In this document: in pieces, positions 7,313 to 9,333 of the stretch
Position numbering within the stretch: the first letter of the stretch is position 1
Layout of the letters: the number at the start of each line of letters is the position of its first letter
DNA from: Bacillota bacterium
GTDB taxonomy: Bacteria; Bacillota_E; Sulfobacillia; Sulfobacillales; Sulfobacillaceae
DNA: 9,333 bases
Direction: 5' to 3'
NCBI GenBank assembly: GCA_021802375.1
Contig: JAKAAL010000115.1
Location: forward strand, 1-9,333
The notes under the pieces: model-generated
Seen by the model: the letters and a program-made list of their open reading frames with translations, nothing else
The model's database searches: none
Told to the model about the DNA's origin: nothing
Position numbers and translations under genes: made by a program

Positions 7313-8392
7313 TTAAGATAGCGCAGCCAATGCTTCTTCCAGTAGCGATCGAGGAAGCCCCGAAACCACGACCGGCTTTCCGGGCCGCTCTAAGAGAATC
7401 CACTGCAATCCGGACAACCGCGCCTTTTTATCATGCATCAAAATGGGTTCCAATACCGCATAATCGATGCTAGGTAGCGAGGTCGGCAATCCCCATCTGC
7501 CCAGCCACGTACTCACGACCCGGCGAACTTCGCGATCCAGACCCAGGTGGCGTTCCGAAAGATACAAGGCAAACAGCGATCCTACCGCAACCGCTTGGCC
7601 ATGGCTCCACTGGCCATATCCGGCCACCTGTTCAATCGCGTGGGCCAAGGTGTGGCCGAAATTAAGAAAAATTCGCTCACCTTTCTCTTCCAAATCTCGG
7701 TTGACGACGTCGATTTTTATCTGAGCAGTGATGCGAATGACGGTCTCCCAGCGATCGTTCATCTGGCCCAACGGCGGAAGTCCCTCCAGCAGCAACTTCC
7801 ACAGGGCACCTCCCTCAATCAAGGCGGATTTGACGACTTCACCAAGCCCCGTTTGCCATCCGTACAGGGGCAAGCTCTTCAGCGTCGTCGACGGATTGAT
7901 GTAAACCAAGCTGGGCAGATGAAAGGCTCCAATTAAGTTTTTGCCTTGCGGCAAATTCACCGCCACCTTGCCCCCAATCGAGGCATCCACCTGAGCCAGC
8001 AAGGTCGTCGGTACGGCCACCCACCGAATCCCCCGAAGATAGGAAGCCGCCGCGTAGCCAGCAAAATCCGTCAGCACACCTCCGCCAATGGCTACGATGA
8101 GCGCATCGCGCGTCACTCCATCTTCCACCAAAGTGGGATACCAGGTAGCCAGACTGTGCAGGGATTTCAATGTCTCGTCAACCGCCAGCCCGTGCACTCC
8201 CAAAATGCGAATCGATTGGTCTTTAAGCGCCCCGACGATCGCATGCGCCGCATCTTCGACCGAACGGTCGTAAATCACCCAAACCGCTTGTGCATGAAGC
8301 CCAATCCACTCGCCAAGACCGCGCCAATCACTGGCAAAAGCAATCTCACTTTGGTTCGCTTGGTGGCTCTGGATGATCAGCGTTTCTTCCAC
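7313..8392 (-). CDS. aroB: 3-dehydroquinate synthase
   Basis: AroB converts DAHP to 3-dehydroquinate, the first carbocyclic intermediate, using NAD and a divalent metal (usually zinc). The 359-residue product has the full family pattern: the nucleotide-binding GGGVLTDFAG stretch at 103-112, VPTTLLAQVDASIGGK at 127-142, and the substrate segment around NLPQGKNLIGAFH at 146-158. The metal ligands are expected at E184 (GLGEVVK), H247 (NFGHT) and H264 (SHGQAV). The start is GTG at 8392, preceded by an AGGGGG-like ribosome site; the N-terminus (EETLIIQ) aligns with the usual first strand of the family. The gene therefore begins inside the end of aroK, with a 47-nt overlap. It ends with TAA 21 nt before gcvT, whose ribosome site sits in that gap, so the two are probably cotranscribed. 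Confidence 0.97.
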   Translation of the reverse strand: MEETLIIQSHQANQSEIAFASDWRGLGEWIGLHAQAVWVIYDRSVEDAAHAIVGALKDQSIRILGVHGLAVDETLKSLHSLATWYPTLVEDGVTRDALIVAIGGGVLTDFAGYAAASYLRGIRWVAVPTTLLAQVDASIGGKVAVNLPQGKNLIGAFHLPSLVYINPSTTLKSLPLYGWQTGLGEVVKSALIEGGALWKLLLEGLPPLGQMNDRWETVIRITAQIKIDVVNRDLEEKGERIFLNFGHTLAHAIEQVAGYGQWSHGQAVAVGSLFALYLSERHLGLDREVRRVVSTWLGRWGLPTSLPSIDYAVLEPILMHDKKARLSGLQWILLERPGKPVVVSGLPRSLLEEALAALS

Positions 8393-8927
8393 GTGCTTCC
8401 CCCTCTTGCTGCCGTAGGTACCAGTCCATGATGACTTTGGCTACCTGCTGCGGATCTTGGTGCGTCGTGTCAATGCGCACCCGACTTACCTGGGCATACC
8501 ACTGGCGGCGCTCCTCAGCCAAAGACGTTAAGCGTTCAAAAGGTTGACCCCTTACAAGCGGGCGGTCTCCCTCTTGGACCCGCTCGCGTAGCACTTCTAG
8601 CCTGGCATCCAACCAGACCACAAAGTGGCCTGCAATTCGCTCACGCGTGAGCGGGTCCGTTACCGCCCCCCCGCCCAGCGCGATGACGGTGGAAACTTCT
8701 TCGCTTAAGGCCCGCAACACGGCTTCTTGCTCCCACTTGCGGAAAGCGGGCTCCCCAAAATGGCTGAAGATATCGTGAATGCTTTGGCCCTGGCTTCGTT
8801 CTATCCATGCATCAATGTCGACCATGGGCCAATGTAAGCATTTAGCCAGCAAGGCACCTACCGTACTCTTGCCCGTTCCCATCATTCCAGTCAACACTAC
8901 ATGTTGGGGTTTAGTAGGTTCGCACAT
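8346..8927 (-). CDS. aroK: Shikimate kinase
   Basis: Shikimate kinase phosphorylates the 3-hydroxyl of shikimate with ATP in the cytosol. Counting from the chosen start (193 aa), the Walker A loop GMMGTGKST spans residues 14-22. The shikimate-binding DID motif is at 37-39, an arginine in FRKWE at 63, the GGG motif at 85-87, and the lid arginine in DRPLV at 122. The ATG at 8927 is chosen because a GGAAAGAG-type ribosome site lies just upstream and the Walker loop then falls at the usual distance from the N-terminus. The longer open frame, reaching 8981, would run deep into aroC. The family is usually about 170 residues; the excess here is a hydrophilic, Pro/Glu-rich tail (ending HPEPPSEPK) encoded in the 47-nt overlap with aroB. 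The tail is unlikely to be catalytic. The function is confident, the start slightly less so. Confidence 0.95.
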   Translation of the reverse strand: MCEPTKPQHVVLTGMMGTGKSTVGALLAKCLHWPMVDIDAWIERSQGQSIHDIFSHFGEPAFRKWEQEAVLRALSEEVSTVIALGGGAVTDPLTRERIAGHFVVWLDARLEVLRERVQEGDRPLVRGQPFERLTSLAEERRQWYAQVSRVRIDTTHQDPQQVAKVIMDWYLRQQEGEARGRNADHPEPPSEPK

Positions 8928-9333
8928 GCTCTTTCCAGTCTTGCACCCGCTGTCGAATTTCGCCGAGACTGTCGCCACCAAATTTCATAAGAATTTGATC
9001 GGCCAATACGTGTAACACCATGGCCTCGGCGACGACTGCAGCCGGAGGCACGGCGGTGACATCGGATCGTTCCACTTGAGCCAAAAACGGCTCCTTATTT
9101 TCAATATCGAACGATCCTAAAGGCGACATGAGCGTGGATAGAGGTTTCATCGCCCCTCGGACGACCAGGGGCATACCCGTGGTCACGCCTCCCTCGAGGC
9201 CGCCTGCGCGGTTCGAGGTGCGGCTCCAGCCCTCGCCCTGCTCCCACCAAATCGGATCGTGGACCAACGAGCCCGAAACCTCGGTCTGCGCAAATCCGGC
9301 GCCGACCTCGACGCCTTTGAAGGCTTGTATAGA
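8911..9333 (-). CDS. aroC: Chorismate synthase, C-terminal part (cut by window edge)
   Basis: Chorismate synthase converts 5-enolpyruvylshikimate-3-phosphate to chorismate, the last shikimate-pathway step, using reduced FMN; it is a cytosolic homotetramer. The frame is open from the right edge, so the N-terminal part is missing and only the last 140 residues are visible. These begin with SIQAFKGVEVGAGF, matching the family's 'KGVEIG.GF' segment. Then come the NRAGGLEGG motif, the 'AMKP' segment, ERSDVTAVPPAAVVAEAM and KFGGDSLGEI, all characteristic of AroC near its C-terminus. Translation ends at TAA (8911-8913), and the end overlaps the chosen aroK start by 17 nt, indicating coupled translation. 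The internal TTG near 9267 is not a real start because homology continues upstream of it. Identification is secure; nothing can be said of the 5' end or promoter. Confidence 0.97.
   Translation of the reverse strand, partial: SIQAFKGVEVGAGFAQTEVSGSLVHDPIWWEQGEGWSRTSNRAGGLEGGVTTGMPLVVRGAMKPLSTLMSPLGSFDIENKEPFLAQVERSDVTAVPPAAVVAEAMVLHVLADQILMKFGGDSLGEIRQRVQDWKEHVRTY

Noticed and set aside
8928..8981. Upstream extension of aroK to 8981
   Set aside because: It overlaps the aroC coding end by far more than needed, and the added residues do not resemble shikimate kinase N-termini. A ribosome site supports the ATG at 8927.

Overview
The window is a dense, single-direction gene cluster. Ten protein-coding genes all lie on the minus strand, so transcription runs from high to low coordinates. 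In that order they are aroC (3' part only), aroK, aroB, gcvT, gcvH, gcvPA, gcvPB, glyA, aroQ and an M24-family Xaa-Pro peptidase (pepP/yqhT type). No convincing gene was found on the plus strand; the long plus-strand open frames are shadows of these genes. No tRNA, rRNA, insertion sequence, CRISPR array or origin was recognised. No gene-free stretch reaches 300 bases.

The gene set suggests a moderately high-GC bacterium of the Firmicutes or a related Gram-positive lineage, perhaps Sulfobacillus-like. The reasons are the glycine decarboxylase split into two subunit genes (gcvPA and gcvPB), the aroQ-pepP pair (yqhS-yqhT in Bacillus subtilis, normally followed by efp), strong AGGAGG-type ribosome sites, and several GTG starts. 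The genus is an inference from gene order and protein style, not from a database match.

Layout: the right end (about 9333-7313) holds three chorismate-pathway genes with overlapping ends. The middle (7291-1517) holds the glycine cleavage system without its L protein, plus serine hydroxymethyltransferase. The left end (1514-7) returns to the shikimate pathway with type II dehydroquinase and ends with the peptidase. Many Clostridia-type genomes have aroC-aroK-aroB-aroQ-pepP-efp in one run; here the glycine/one-carbon block sits inside that series. The rest of the pathway, lpd and lipoylation genes would have to lie elsewhere.

How they work together: AroB, AroQ, AroK and AroC catalyse steps 2, 3, 5 and 7 from DAHP to chorismate. 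GcvPA/GcvPB, GcvH and GcvT split glycine into CO2, ammonia and methylene-tetrahydrofolate, and GlyA interconverts glycine and serine using the same folate pool. Chorismate is also the source of the p-aminobenzoate part of folate, which gives a plausible but unproven metabolic link between the blocks.

Almost all junctions are tight (4-47 nt overlaps, or gaps of 2-60 nt). The one exception is the 227-nt gap between gcvT and gcvH (5976-6202). It contains inverted repeats, a good Shine-Dalgarno sequence that does not serve gcvH, and a possible 40-codon ORF overlapping the gcvH start. It is the least explained part of the window. No complete known riboswitch was recognised there. Otherwise this is ordinary core metabolism, and no clearly new biological system was seen.
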